From Verrucomicrobia bacterium UBA673 (lineage in GTDB: Bacteria; Verrucomicrobiota; Verrucomicrobiia; Limisphaerales; UBA1096): a DNA stretch of 20,017 bases. This document shows positions 7,191-16,169 of this stretch, piece by piece. Position numbers and translations under genes: made by a program. The stretch is taken from NCBI GenBank assembly GCA_002299785.1, contig DBNL01000088.1, positions 1-20,017 on the forward strand. Direction: 5' to 3'. Position 1 is the stretch's first letter. Each line of letters starts with the position of its first letter. The notes under the pieces were generated by a model that was not told the origin of the DNA, did no database searches, and worked only from the letters and a program-made list of their open reading frames with translations.

Positions 7191-7197
7191 ACCGCGC

Positions 7198-10100
7198 ATG
7201 TCCGAAGAATCCGGCACCGGCCAAGCGCCATTTCAGACAAAATACCTGTTACTGATCGTCGCGGTGGTGCTGGCCCCAGTGGTCTTTAGCTGGCTCACCA
7301 GTTCCCCTGCAAAAAGTGATGTCGACTTCGACCTATCGGTCAATGCCGGGAAAACACACTACGAGGCCGGCGAGGGTCAGAAATCCATCGATGCCTTCAC
7401 CAGGGCGCTGAAATCCAAACCCACCGAGACCGACCTACTGCTAAATTTGGCCAACGCCCATCGCTTGGCCAACCAGCCGTTAGAAGTCATCAAGTACGCA
7501 ACGGAAGCGCTCGACATCGACAACAACCTCGCCGCAGGGCATTTCCTGATTGGCTGCGCGCACCTGCGACTCGACCAAGTGACCGAGGCCGTCAAGGCGC
7601 TGCAACAAGCCTACGACATCGACAACACTGTCGGCGCAGTGGGCTACTTGCTCGGCAAGGCTCAGTTGGCTGCCGGCAATGCCGAGGTAGCCGCCCTGCT
7701 GCTCGAAGAGGTAGCCGCATTCGAGACAGACCACCTCGGCGCAGCCTACGCTCTAAGCCAGGCGCTCACGGCTCTCGGCCGCACAGACGAAGCCAAGGAC
7801 GCGCTCGAGCAGCATGAACAACTCATCGCCGGAAAAAAAATGCCAGACCAGCCGGGGCATTGGGAAATGTGCACCTACACTGAAGTGCGCATCCCGTTCA
7901 AGCTGGCACAGCCGGATGCCTCCGGCATCGCGGTCACGTTCGTCGATGACACCGTCAGGGCCTTCGCCGGCAACGCCAACAAATTTAGCGGGCCGTTCGG
8001 CGTGATCGATTTCAACCACGACGGAAACAATAGTCTATTCGTCCGCACTCGCACCAACACCTTCCAAACCCTACTCAACACCAACGCCGTCTTCACACCG
8101 CTCGGCTTAGTGTTTCCGGCCATCGACGGTGCCCGCTACTCGCGCTGCCTCGTCGGCGATCTCAATAACGACCGCTTCGACGACGTGCTAATGCTAAGCA
8201 ACCTCGGCTCGCACGCGTTCCGTTTTGCGACCAACGGCCTCGCGCGCGACCTCTCCAAGTTCTCCAAGCTCGCCTCTCTCAAGGCCATTGACGGCGTCAT
8301 CGCCGACATCGACTTCACCGGCAAGTTAGATCTGCTCGCCATCCAACCCGGCGACGCAGGTCTTAAGGTTTTCCGCAATCTCGGGAGCGTTTATTTCAAG
8401 GACATCACCAAGACCTCCGGAATCCCAACGCAGATTACCGGGGCGCTCAAGCTCGTCATGGACGACTGGAACAACGACGACATGCTTGATCTTTTCATCC
8501 AGCGCAAAAATGAGCCGCCGATGTTCATGCAGAAAAACCGCGGTGAGGCTCACTCTCCGACCAACACCCTCCCCGCCCTACCCACCGCCGGCGCGCTGAC
8601 AACAGGCGACCTCAACAACGATCTGCGAGTTGACCTCGTCTGCCTGGCCAACGGCAAACTGGAGGTCACTTTCAACGGCCTAGAGGAAAAGCAGACTATC
8701 ACCTTGCCCAAGCCGAGCGCCACCGCTATCAACCTCATCGATTATGACAATGATGGCTGGCTTGACCTCTTCGCCATCGGCGACGGAGTGCAGGCATTTC
8801 GCAACCAAGGCACCGGCGGCTTCACCGATGTCACCGCTGCTCTTGGCCTCGACTCTATCACCGACCAAGTCACCCAGCTTGTCTCCGCCGATATCGACCG
8901 CGACGGCGACTCCGACCTGCTGCTCGCCCATGCCACCGGCTTGAAATATCTCCGCAACGACGGCGGCAACGCCAACCACCAGCTAAAGATTCGACTTTAC
9001 GGCAACCGCTCCAATGCCAGCGGCATCGGCATCCAAGTCGAGACCGTCACCACCGGTCTGCGCCTCAAGCGAACTGTCCACTCGCTACCCATCGAGATTG
9101 GCATTGGTAAAAACAAACTGCTCCATTCGCTAAATGCCCGCTGGTTCGACCTCTCCCTTTTCAACCTCGACGTGCAGGTGAAGCCCGGCGAAACCGTCAC
9201 TCTCACCGAGTTGATTCTGCCGACCGGATCCTGCCCGTACCTCTACGCTTGGGACGGCAATAAGTACCGTTTTGTCACCGACCTACTCGGCGCGTCGCCG
9301 CTTGGCCTACCGGTCGCCGAGGGCGTTTATATCGACGCCAACCCGGACGAGATCGTGTGGATCGGCGACGAGACAAACTTCCAGCCAATCGACGGCAACT
9401 ACCAGTTGCAACTCACGGAGGAGCTACGCGAAATCCTTTATCTCGACGAGGCCAAGCTACTTGCCGTCGATGTGCCAATCGGCACCGAAGTGCACCCCAC
9501 AACCAAGTTGCGCCAAAGAGGCCCCTACCCGCCGGCCGGGCTCACCGCCCTAGCCAAGCGCAAGCCGCTTCGCCAAGCCAAACTCAGCGACGGGCTCGAT
9601 GTCACCGCCGCATTGCTGGCCACTGATGAGCAGTGGGTTTCGCCTGTTGAACTGCGAAAACCTCAACTTCGTGGATTGGCCAAGCCGTATTCGATCGAAT
9701 GCGACTTCGGCCAGCTTAACGCCGATGCGCCGCTCGCCTTGGCAATGACAGGTTGGCTGCACTTCGGCGGTGGCATGGCCAATATTGCCGCCTCGCATCA
9801 CGAAGATCTGCCGTTCCCCTTTCCCTCCCTCGAGGCACAAGTCGCCAACGGTACTTGGCAAAAAATCGATGTTACCGTCGGCGCGCCTGTCGGCAAAACA
9901 AAGACCATCGTCGTGGACTTGGAAGGCAAACTGCCAAGCGGCGCCAAGAGGCTTCGCTTGTCAATGGCGTTTGAGATTCACTGGAACCGAATTGCGCTGT
10001 TTGAAAAGACGAGTTTGCCATCCGTCGCGACGATGCACCCCACGACGACTGATTTGCACTGGCACGGATACGGTGCGACGGAGGATTTGCCGAGCCATCT

Positions 10101-10521
10101 GCCGCTGACTCCGATCCACGGCCAAACCGTCGACTCGCCGAACTGGCGAATCACCCCCTCCGGCTGGGTCACCCGTTACGGCGATGTCGATGAACTCGTC
10201 GCCGTTAAGGACAACCGACTCGCTCTAATCGCCGCCGGCGACGAGTTGACGCTTGATTTCGAGGCAAGCAAGCTGCCATCGCAACGCCCACACACCTCAC
10301 GCCAATTTTTTCTATTCATCAGTGGCTGGGACAAGGACGCCGACTTTCACGTCACCAATGGCTGGACGGTCGAACCGCTGCCGTGGCATGGCATGGATGC
10401 CCAACGCTACGGACGAGAACCACGCCCCAAAATCGATGACGGGTGGATCAAAAAATACAACACCCGCTGGGTCGGTCCACGCCCACTGAATAAACCCAAC
10501 AAAGTAACCATAATCAAGTGA
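7198..10521 (+). CDS. Membrane-anchored TPR / FG-GAP (VCBS) repeat protein with ASPIC/UnbV-like segment
   Basis: This 1107-residue protein starts with an uncleaved-looking membrane helix (about 16-34), so the rest should lie outside the cytoplasm. Residues about 44-210 are four to five TPR repeats. Seven Asp/Asn-rich FG-GAP/VCBS motifs follow at about 270, 319, 369, 421, 469, 514 and 563, for example GDLNNDRFDDV, DYDNDGWLDLF and DIDRDGDSDLL. Seven copies fit one beta-propeller with calcium-binding loops. Residues about 594-640 resemble the ASPIC/UnbV segment of CRTAC1-like proteins. From CPYLYAWDG (679) on, a long mostly beta region ends with SGWDKDADFH and EPLPWHGM (about 1043-1066), which I faintly recall from other CRTAC1-like proteins but cannot assign. 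The next gene overlaps its stop by 4 nt. A role in surface binding is inferred only. Confidence 0.85.
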   Translation: MSEESGTGQAPFQTKYLLLIVAVVLAPVVFSWLTSSPAKSDVDFDLSVNAGKTHYEAGEGQKSIDAFTRALKSKPTETDLLLNLANAHRLANQPLEVIKYATEALDIDNNLAAGHFLIGCAHLRLDQVTEAVKALQQAYDIDNTVGAVGYLLGKAQLAAGNAEVAALLLEEVAAFETDHLGAAYALSQALTALGRTDEAKDALEQHEQLIAGKKMPDQPGHWEMCTYTEVRIPFKLAQPDASGIAVTFVDDTVRAFAGNANKFSGPFGVIDFNHDGNNSLFVRTRTNTFQTLLNTNAVFTPLGLVFPAIDGARYSRCLVGDLNNDRFDDVLMLSNLGSHAFRFATNGLARDLSKFSKLASLKAIDGVIADIDFTGKLDLLAIQPGDAGLKVFRNLGSVYFKDITKTSGIPTQITGALKLVMDDWNNDDMLDLFIQRKNEPPMFMQKNRGEAHSPTNTLPALPTAGALTTGDLNNDLRVDLVCLANGKLEVTFNGLEEKQTITLPKPSATAINLIDYDNDGWLDLFAIGDGVQAFRNQGTGGFTDVTAALGLDSITDQVTQLVSADIDRDGDSDLLLAHATGLKYLRNDGGNANHQLKIRLYGNRSNASGIGIQVETVTTGLRLKRTVHSLPIEIGIGKNKLLHSLNARWFDLSLFNLDVQVKPGETVTLTELILPTGSCPYLYAWDGNKYRFVTDLLGASPLGLPVAEGVYIDANPDEIVWIGDETNFQPIDGNYQLQLTEELREILYLDEAKLLAVDVPIGTEVHPTTKLRQRGPYPPAGLTALAKRKPLRQAKLSDGLDVTAALLATDEQWVSPVELRKPQLRGLAKPYSIECDFGQLNADAPLALAMTGWLHFGGGMANIAASHHEDLPFPFPSLEAQVANGTWQKIDVTVGAPVGKTKTIVVDLEGKLPSGAKRLRLSMAFEIHWNRIALFEKTSLPSVATMHPTTTDLHWHGYGATEDLPSHLPLTPIHGQTVDSPNWRITPSGWVTRYGDVDELVAVKDNRLALIAAGDELTLDFEASKLPSQRPHTSRQFFLFISGWDKDADFHVTNGWTVEPLPWHGMDAQRYGREPRPKIDDGWIKKYNTRWVGPRPLNKPNKVTIIK

Positions 10522-11462
10522 AGCACCGAATTCACTTTTTATTTTTTACGATTGCCGGCTTGGCTGCACACGCCGACTCGCTTGAGCAGATTGCTAATGT
10601 TTTCGTCGAGGACGGATTAAAGCTCCATCATATTGAATTCAGCATTACCGACACCCACTTCGAATCCCATGGCGACAAAAAGCACGAGATTCTAACCGAC
10701 CGATACGGGGACACCCCGCAACAATCGGACGGCCGGATTCTCTTGAAACCCAATGGTGATGCGGTTAGCCAGGCGTACTCTTGGGACTACAACGCCTCAC
10801 GGCCAGGCAAGTACTGGGTAGAACTTGTTTACGCCTTGGCTAAGGGCAAAAGCACCGCCGTGCCAAACATCAGCTCGTACCGAATCCAAACCCAACTTGA
10901 TGACACCGGCGCGGCTAATCGTTTCCGCAACGTCACTCTTGGAAAAGTTTATTTCGTAGAACCCGGCAAACAAAAAATCGAGCTAAAGTTTCGTGGCGAA
11001 ATGCCGAGAGTCCGCGCGCTCATCCTGCGCCCCGCGCCGGAAGGGGAACCCATCGGCCAGGCGCTTGACCGCTCGGTGTTGCTGCATGCGCGCGACGTAA
11101 CGCTGCACAGCACCAAGGTGCAGTACGAAACCAAGCCGCATAAAAACACGGTCGGCTACTGGGTTAACGCGACTGACCGGGTTTGCTGGGACTTCACCGT
11201 GACGAGCGACGGCATGTTTGATGTCGAAATCCACCAGGGCTGCGGCAATGGCCAAGGAGGGAGTCTTGTTGCGCTTGAAGTCGCCGGTCAAAAACTTGAT
11301 TTCACAGTAAAGGACACAGGCCACTTTCAAAACTTTATCCCCTACAGAGTTGGCACCGTAAACCTGCCCAAGGGCGAACACCGTTTTTGGATTAAGCCAT
11401 TAAAAAAGGCGCGAAATGCCATCATGGATGTGCGCCGGATACGATTGATCCCGATCAATTAA
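10518..11462 (+). CDS. Exported beta-sandwich protein with sulfatase-associated carbohydrate-binding-like domain
   Basis: This 314-residue protein starts with a Sec signal peptide (about 1-19, KHR charge cluster, hydrophobic core, cut after AHA). Two beta-rich halves follow. The second, about residues 215-312, contains GYWVNATDRVCWDF, VEIHQGCGNGQGGS and DTGHFQNF, and ends in MDVRRIRL. This pattern matches a domain appended to sulfatases and glycosidases in Planctomycetes and Verrucomicrobia, thought to bind carbohydrate. The first half (YSWDYNASRPGKYWVELVYA) looks like a related module. No enzymatic domain is present. The start is GTG at 10518, overlapping the TGA of the upstream FG-GAP gene, so both are probably made together and may act together outside the cell. 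No Shine-Dalgarno is visible. Confidence 0.78.
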   Translation: MKHRIHFLFFTIAGLAAHADSLEQIANVFVEDGLKLHHIEFSITDTHFESHGDKKHEILTDRYGDTPQQSDGRILLKPNGDAVSQAYSWDYNASRPGKYWVELVYALAKGKSTAVPNISSYRIQTQLDDTGAANRFRNVTLGKVYFVEPGKQKIELKFRGEMPRVRALILRPAPEGEPIGQALDRSVLLHARDVTLHSTKVQYETKPHKNTVGYWVNATDRVCWDFTVTSDGMFDVEIHQGCGNGQGGSLVALEVAGQKLDFTVKDTGHFQNFIPYRVGTVNLPKGEHRFWIKPLKKARNAIMDVRRIRLIPIN

Positions 11463-11474
11463 ACTACGCCAATC

Positions 11475-12614
11475 ATGAACGAAACTAACTCCGTTACTTC
11501 CACGAACGCAGTTGAAAACATCGTGGACTCAATCAAGGAGTCCGACTCCTTATTTCAGGGGCTGTTGACCTACTTCACCAACCTTGAGCCGATCGATCAC
11601 ATCACGTTCACCATCAATCTGCTGATCCTTATTTTCGGTAAGCAAATCATCAGCCATCTGAGTGTCCAGACAGTCGGCGCTGCGCCGTTCCAACTGCGGT
11701 TGCTGAGAATTTTGAACTCAATTCTCTTTCTGACATATTTTTGTGCTGTAGCATTCCAGTTCCAACTTGGTTCCAGCATCAGCCATACCGGGTTGCTGGT
11801 GTTGCTGACATATCTCATCTGGCAATTCACCCATTCATTGGTCCTCAAAAAATATGGGCGCAAGCGGGAGGTTGAAGGCGCGTCCATTTACGTGGAATCG
11901 TACACCTCAAACAACCTGAAACTAATTGCACTTTTACTCCTCGGAATTACTACAGGATTAATATTTCTTAATATCTGGAAACTCGAAAGCTGGCTTCAAA
12001 CCACCAGCTTTCTCGGGGCATTAGCCGTCCTGATTTTTACTACAAAGGACTATTGGCTAAAGGATTTCATCAGCGGTATCATCGTGATCAGCAATGGCAA
12101 TATTGAACGTGGGGATGTCATCCGTATCCCCGATGAAAACATCCTTGCAATAGTGCTCGAGACTCGCACTACGCTGACCCTGTTGCGCGATGTCATCCGC
12201 AACCACAACATTACTATCCCCAACTCCATGCTCCTGAATAAACAGGTGGAAATACTCACCACCGATACAAAAAAGGGGATTTATGACTTCGTCGAGTTCA
12301 ATATCGGCTACGAGACTCACCCGGATGTGGCGATGACCTATCTGCTCGATGTCTGGAAATCGGCATGCAAGATTACCGCTGCCATAAACTCAGATCGGGA
12401 GGGTATCATCAAGCTGATCGACAACGGCGATCACGCCGTGACATGGCGGCTGCTTTACAATCTCAAGGCCGAGCATGAGATCATCAACGCCCGCAATGCC
12501 GTGAAGTTGGCGGCGTTCGAGTTGCAGGGCGAGCACGGCGTAAAGCTCCCCACCCCGCTGACCCACTCCTTCCCCAGCGGCCCGGTGGTTGTCAGTAAAC
12601 CCCCAGCGTCTTGA
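11475..12614 (+). CDS. MscS-family mechanosensitive ion channel
   Basis: This 379-residue inner-membrane protein opens under membrane tension and releases solutes during osmotic downshock. Four hydrophobic helices lie at about 42-60, 76-98, 104-124 and 146-167. A fifth, at about 174-200, leads into KDFISGIIVISNGNIERGDVIRI, the characteristic end of the pore helix and start of the MscS beta domain. NHNITIPNSMLLNK (about 243-256) is the conserved strand of that domain, and a mixed alpha/beta cytoplasmic domain follows to about 365. It starts 12 bp after the beta-sandwich gene on the same strand and may be co-transcribed. The gene looks more AT-rich than its neighbours, which could reflect membrane-protein codons or later acquisition. 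Its end overlaps the convergent DHPS-like gene by 23 nt. Confidence 0.9.
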   Translation: MNETNSVTSTNAVENIVDSIKESDSLFQGLLTYFTNLEPIDHITFTINLLILIFGKQIISHLSVQTVGAAPFQLRLLRILNSILFLTYFCAVAFQFQLGSSISHTGLLVLLTYLIWQFTHSLVLKKYGRKREVEGASIYVESYTSNNLKLIALLLLGITTGLIFLNIWKLESWLQTTSFLGALAVLIFTTKDYWLKDFISGIIVISNGNIERGDVIRIPDENILAIVLETRTTLTLLRDVIRNHNITIPNSMLLNKQVEILTTDTKKGIYDFVEFNIGYETHPDVAMTYLLDVWKSACKITAAINSDREGIIKLIDNGDHAVTWRLLYNLKAEHEIINARNAVKLAAFELQGEHGVKLPTPLTHSFPSGPVVVSKPPAS

Positions 12615-13479
12615 GGACCGCCCGGACGCGGGGCACTTCATGAGTGCGGAAAAGGTCGGTCCCGCCCAGCGCGGCAAGCACGGAAAAAAACGGCTCGGCG
12701 CTCCGCACCTCATCCCCGAAACACTCAACTGCATGAGGCAGTGCGTTGCACACCGGCCACCCCAGTTCGCGCAACCGGAAGGCATTCAGGAATGTTTTCA
12801 TTTGGTGCCGAATTCGCACCGAGCTGTCCTGCAAATTTTCGTAGTAAAAGCCAAGCCCCGGATCGACGAAACCCTTGGCCAGGCCGCAGCGCTCGGCCGT
12901 CTCGATCTCGCGAGCAAAGTACTCCGCCATGCGCGGGATGGGGTCGTCATCAAGCGGGATGTCAGCGACGTCGCGGGCATTGTCGCCGGCGACGTAACAT
13001 ACGATCACGGCGGCATCGTGCCCGGCGGCAAGGCGATAAACAGTCTCGCTGGCCGCAGTGCCTGTAAGGTTAAGCACCTTGGCCCCGGCAAAAAGGCAGG
13101 CCTTGGCCACCTCGACGTCGTAAGTTTCAGCTGAGACAATGATGCCCTGCGAGGCGAGTTGCCCTATCACCGGCAGGAGCCGTTGCTGCTGCTCGGCGGC
13201 ACTGACTCGTTGCGCTTGCCCAAGCGTCGATTCAGCGCCGATGTCGATGATGTCAGCCCCCTGCGACCGCAATTCACTCCCGCGCTCGACGGCCAACTCA
13301 ACGGTGTTGCAGATACTCTCCCGATACCACGAGTCGACGGAAAGATTGATCACCCCCATGACCGCCGGTCGGGTGGAGGGGAAGCTCAGTTGGTCAGCGA
13401 TATCGAACGGACGCACGACGGCATCGAGTACTGCAGTGTGCTTTGAGGCGATGGCACCCAGGTCTTTCAGTCCAAGCAT
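12592..13479 (-). CDS. Dihydropteroate synthase-like protein, divergent active site
   Basis: This 295-residue protein has the TIM-barrel pterin-binding fold of dihydropteroate synthase (FolP). MGVINLSVDSW (41-51) matches MGILNVTPDSF of the family, DIGAESTLG (79-87) matches DVGGESTRPG, VDPGLGFYYEN (205-215) matches LDPGFGFGKN, and FRTHEV (277-282) matches IRVHDV. Key positions differ. The arginine of ESTRPG is L86, the Asp in the NDI motif is L138 (LNLTG), and the SRKS segment carrying the pterin-binding lysine is replaced by NALPHAV (245-251). It may bind another pterin or act in another pathway. About 40 residues precede the barrel. It is last in the minus-strand cluster, starting 2 nt after the TPR gene's stop, and lacks a clear Shine-Dalgarno. 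Confidence 0.75.
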   Translation of the reverse strand: MLGLKDLGAIASKHTAVLDAVVRPFDIADQLSFPSTRPAVMGVINLSVDSWYRESICNTVELAVERGSELRSQGADIIDIGAESTLGQAQRVSAAEQQQRLLPVIGQLASQGIIVSAETYDVEVAKACLFAGAKVLNLTGTAASETVYRLAAGHDAAVIVCYVAGDNARDVADIPLDDDPIPRMAEYFAREIETAERCGLAKGFVDPGLGFYYENLQDSSVRIRHQMKTFLNAFRLRELGWPVCNALPHAVECFGDEVRSAEPFFSVLAALGGTDLFRTHEVPRVRAVLKTLGVY

Positions 13480-13481
13480 GT

Positions 13482-16169
13482 TCAGGGTGTCTTGGGGGCT
13501 TCCGACCCGGTCTTAAAGGCGTCGAGCTTGGCCTGCCAAAGAGGCATGTCGGGCAGTTCCTTGGCTAAGCGCAAGTAAACTCTGCGTTCCTGATCTGCGC
13601 GCCCAAGCTGTCGGGCTAAGTGCCCAGCCATCAACCCGGCTTCCTTCACCCAAAACGGATCCATCTTTTCGATGTCGGAACGGAGGTTGCCGCCAAAGAC
13701 GATCTCCATACACTGATCGAGCGACTGTTGAAGGAGTTTCTCGCGCTCCTCCGTTTCGCCGGCCAACGCAGCCTGCTCCTCTAACACGCGGGCCAACCCC
13801 AGTCCCGCCTGGCTGCGGGTGGTCACGTCGGTACCAGGCAGTTCAGTCACGACTCGGTATGCTTTCGCCGCCGGACTAAGATTTTGCAATTGCAAATAAC
13901 AATCGCCGATGCGGCCCCACGCGAGGGGATGCAGCGGGCTGCCGATCATCTCATTGGCCACGCGTAGATAATGCGGCAACGCGTCGAGTAGGTTCGTGGG
14001 CGTGCGCTGGGTCTGGTCGGCGGCTACGTCGCCAAGAAAAAACTCCGCACGCGCCTGCTCAGCAACCGGCGCGTTGGTGGCGTTGATGACCGAAGCCAGT
14101 AGTAAACCGGCGGCGGCATGTTCCTGCCGGAAGAATGCCGAGCGTCCAGCGTTGAGCCGCGCCTCCCATTCCATGTCGCCGGCGTTCGCCAGAAGGTTTG
14201 TATTTTCGAAAAGCCGCCGATAACCCTGCTCGGCCTCTGCGAATTTGCCGGCTTGGAACTGTTGGTCGGCGATCCATTTCTGCGCTACTGACGCGAGTGG
14301 GTTTGTCGGGAATCGAACGACGTAATTCGTGAACAACTGAAACGCCTTCGACCTGTTGCCGGCCTGATGGTTAAGCCAAGCACGATCAAACTCAGCCTGC
14401 GGCTGTGCCGAGTGCCCCGGGTAGTTGGTCACCCAGCGGTCGTACTCGATGATTGACGACACCCAACTGCCGTCCATGACGTGTGTCCTCGCGATAGCCA
14501 GTTGCGACTCGGGTAGCAGGGTCGATTTCGGGAATACTTTGGCGAAAGAGGCCAGCACGTAGCGCGACTCGGATGGCTTACCCTGCTGGTTGAGCGCCTG
14601 CCCGTAGTGCAGCAGGCTACGGTCGCTGTAAAAGCTGCTCGGGAACCATTCGATTAGTCTGCTCACCGCCTGGTTCGCACTCGGCAAATCCAGCAGCTCG
14701 ACGCCGCTCCGCACTATTTGGTACAGCGCTCGGTCAACCAGCCGATTGTTGTAACCTACAGTGTTCGTGGCAATGCGGATCGCCGCCCAGTAATTGCTCG
14801 ATGCCGAGGCGTAATCCTCCCCGCTAAACAAACAGTCGGCCACCTTGAACTGCGCCACCGCCTGTTCCTCAGACTTGGGCAACTCGGCGACAGCGTTCGA
14901 ATAGGCCTGTAGCGCCAGGCTCAACTGCAGCTTTTTGCCGGAAAGATTGCCCCACTCCCAAAGCGCCCAGCCGCGGCCCAGCCACGATTTGCCCGTCAAG
15001 TTTGGATCTGAATTGCCCTGTAGAACAACGTCAAAATGCCCCAGCGCGTCGCTGAGTAGATTGGTGGAATTGAGTCGGCTCGCATCAGGCAACCCGTAAA
15101 ACTGCCGCAACCGCAACTCGCCCAGCGTCATGTGGGCCAGTTCGGTCGCCGGGTCGCCGGGATGGCGGATGAATAGGCGCTCCAGGCGCTGGACCGCATT
15201 AGTCAACCGGTTTTCATCAACGTAAAGGTCCGTGATTTTAAGCAGTGCCGAGCGGCGCCAGTTGGCTGGGATATTCGTGGCCAGGTTCTGCTCGTATAGT
15301 GCGACGGCGGCATCCGGTTGATTCATGCGACGCAGTACATCGCCGTGAAATTCAACTGAGCGCGCTGCAAATTCCGGGTCAGCGATGCCCTCAGCCAATT
15401 GCACCAGGTTGGTGGCTCCATCCAGGGCGCGCTTGAGGCTGGCTTCCCCGAGATACACCGAGGCCAACAAATGATGCTTCTCCCAAAAACGCTCCTGCGA
15501 CAACCCCGCATCGGGCAAATTCTCCAGTAGCAGCCGCGCCGCCCCCAGTTCCTTGAGTTCGAAATAGGCGTTGGCCAACAGCAGTCGCCCATCGACAATC
15601 AACGGATCGCTTGGCCGGGCGCTTGCCGCACGCTGGAACGGCCCATCCGCGGGCTCGAGTGTTGCGATGCTTTGCTTCAGCTCTCCCAGCTGGTAGAGCG
15701 ACTGCGCTTTGCCAAGCGCCGCCGTCAAAGCCCGCACGGATGCAGGATACTTCTCAATCAGCTCACCGTAGCTGGCCGCCGCCAGGTTGAAATGGCCCAG
15801 CGCAAACTGCACCTCGGCGATCCAGAAAAAGTAACGATCCGTCAATGGCCCAGCCGCCTGCACCCCGACCGCCAACTCCTCAGCCACACCCTCGAATTGG
15901 CCAAGATGAAACCGGGCCTGACCCTCCAGCAACACCGCCTCTGCTTGGTAGGCAGAGTCGGGATACATCTTGGAGAAGGTGTCAAACCGAGCAATGGACG
16001 TCGCAAACATGCCGTCGCGGAAGAAGCGCTTGGCCACGTCGAACGCCAGCTTGGCCTTAGCTTTCACCTGCGTATCATCCGCCTGCCCAAGCGCCGCTGA
16101 TACGGTCAAGACCAGCGTCAATGCCACGGCAGAACTACGTTTCAATATCGTTTGCAACGATCTATTCAT
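13482..16169 (-). CDS. Large exported tetratricopeptide-repeat protein
   Basis: This 895-residue protein begins with a signal peptide (about 1-28; NRSLQTILKRSS, a hydrophobic core, then ALGQ before ADD), so it should be periplasmic. The rest is helical TPR/Sel1-like repeat from end to end. Clear units include AKRFFRDGMFATSIARFDTF near 46 and later copies of the form AIARTHV...SSIIEYDRWVTNYPGHS and ADQQFQAGKFAEAEQGYRRL. The spacing resembles BamD/YbgF-type periplasmic TPR proteins, but it is much longer and I cannot name an orthologue. No enzymatic domain is seen. Its ATG overlaps the uvrA TGA (ATGA, 4 nt) and the DHPS-like gene begins 2 nt after its stop, so it is mid-operon. A scaffold role in envelope complexes is a guess. 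Confidence 0.82.
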   Translation of the reverse strand: MNRSLQTILKRSSAVALTLVLTVSAALGQADDTQVKAKAKLAFDVAKRFFRDGMFATSIARFDTFSKMYPDSAYQAEAVLLEGQARFHLGQFEGVAEELAVGVQAAGPLTDRYFFWIAEVQFALGHFNLAAASYGELIEKYPASVRALTAALGKAQSLYQLGELKQSIATLEPADGPFQRAASARPSDPLIVDGRLLLANAYFELKELGAARLLLENLPDAGLSQERFWEKHHLLASVYLGEASLKRALDGATNLVQLAEGIADPEFAARSVEFHGDVLRRMNQPDAAVALYEQNLATNIPANWRRSALLKITDLYVDENRLTNAVQRLERLFIRHPGDPATELAHMTLGELRLRQFYGLPDASRLNSTNLLSDALGHFDVVLQGNSDPNLTGKSWLGRGWALWEWGNLSGKKLQLSLALQAYSNAVAELPKSEEQAVAQFKVADCLFSGEDYASASSNYWAAIRIATNTVGYNNRLVDRALYQIVRSGVELLDLPSANQAVSRLIEWFPSSFYSDRSLLHYGQALNQQGKPSESRYVLASFAKVFPKSTLLPESQLAIARTHVMDGSWVSSIIEYDRWVTNYPGHSAQPQAEFDRAWLNHQAGNRSKAFQLFTNYVVRFPTNPLASVAQKWIADQQFQAGKFAEAEQGYRRLFENTNLLANAGDMEWEARLNAGRSAFFRQEHAAAGLLLASVINATNAPVAEQARAEFFLGDVAADQTQRTPTNLLDALPHYLRVANEMIGSPLHPLAWGRIGDCYLQLQNLSPAAKAYRVVTELPGTDVTTRSQAGLGLARVLEEQAALAGETEEREKLLQQSLDQCMEIVFGGNLRSDIEKMDPFWVKEAGLMAGHLARQLGRADQERRVYLRLAKELPDMPLWQAKLDAFKTGSEAPKTP

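Noticed and set aside
7138..7197. N-terminal extension of the FG-GAP protein containing GFTLVK, which resembles a prepilin cleavage site
   Set aside because: It would start at TTG and overlap both candidate promoters, and no E-containing pilin helix follows. The resemblance is chance.
12589..13134. 181-residue plus-strand frame after the MscS gene
   Set aside because: It is antisense to the DHPS-like gene, whose family motifs are clear on the minus strand.
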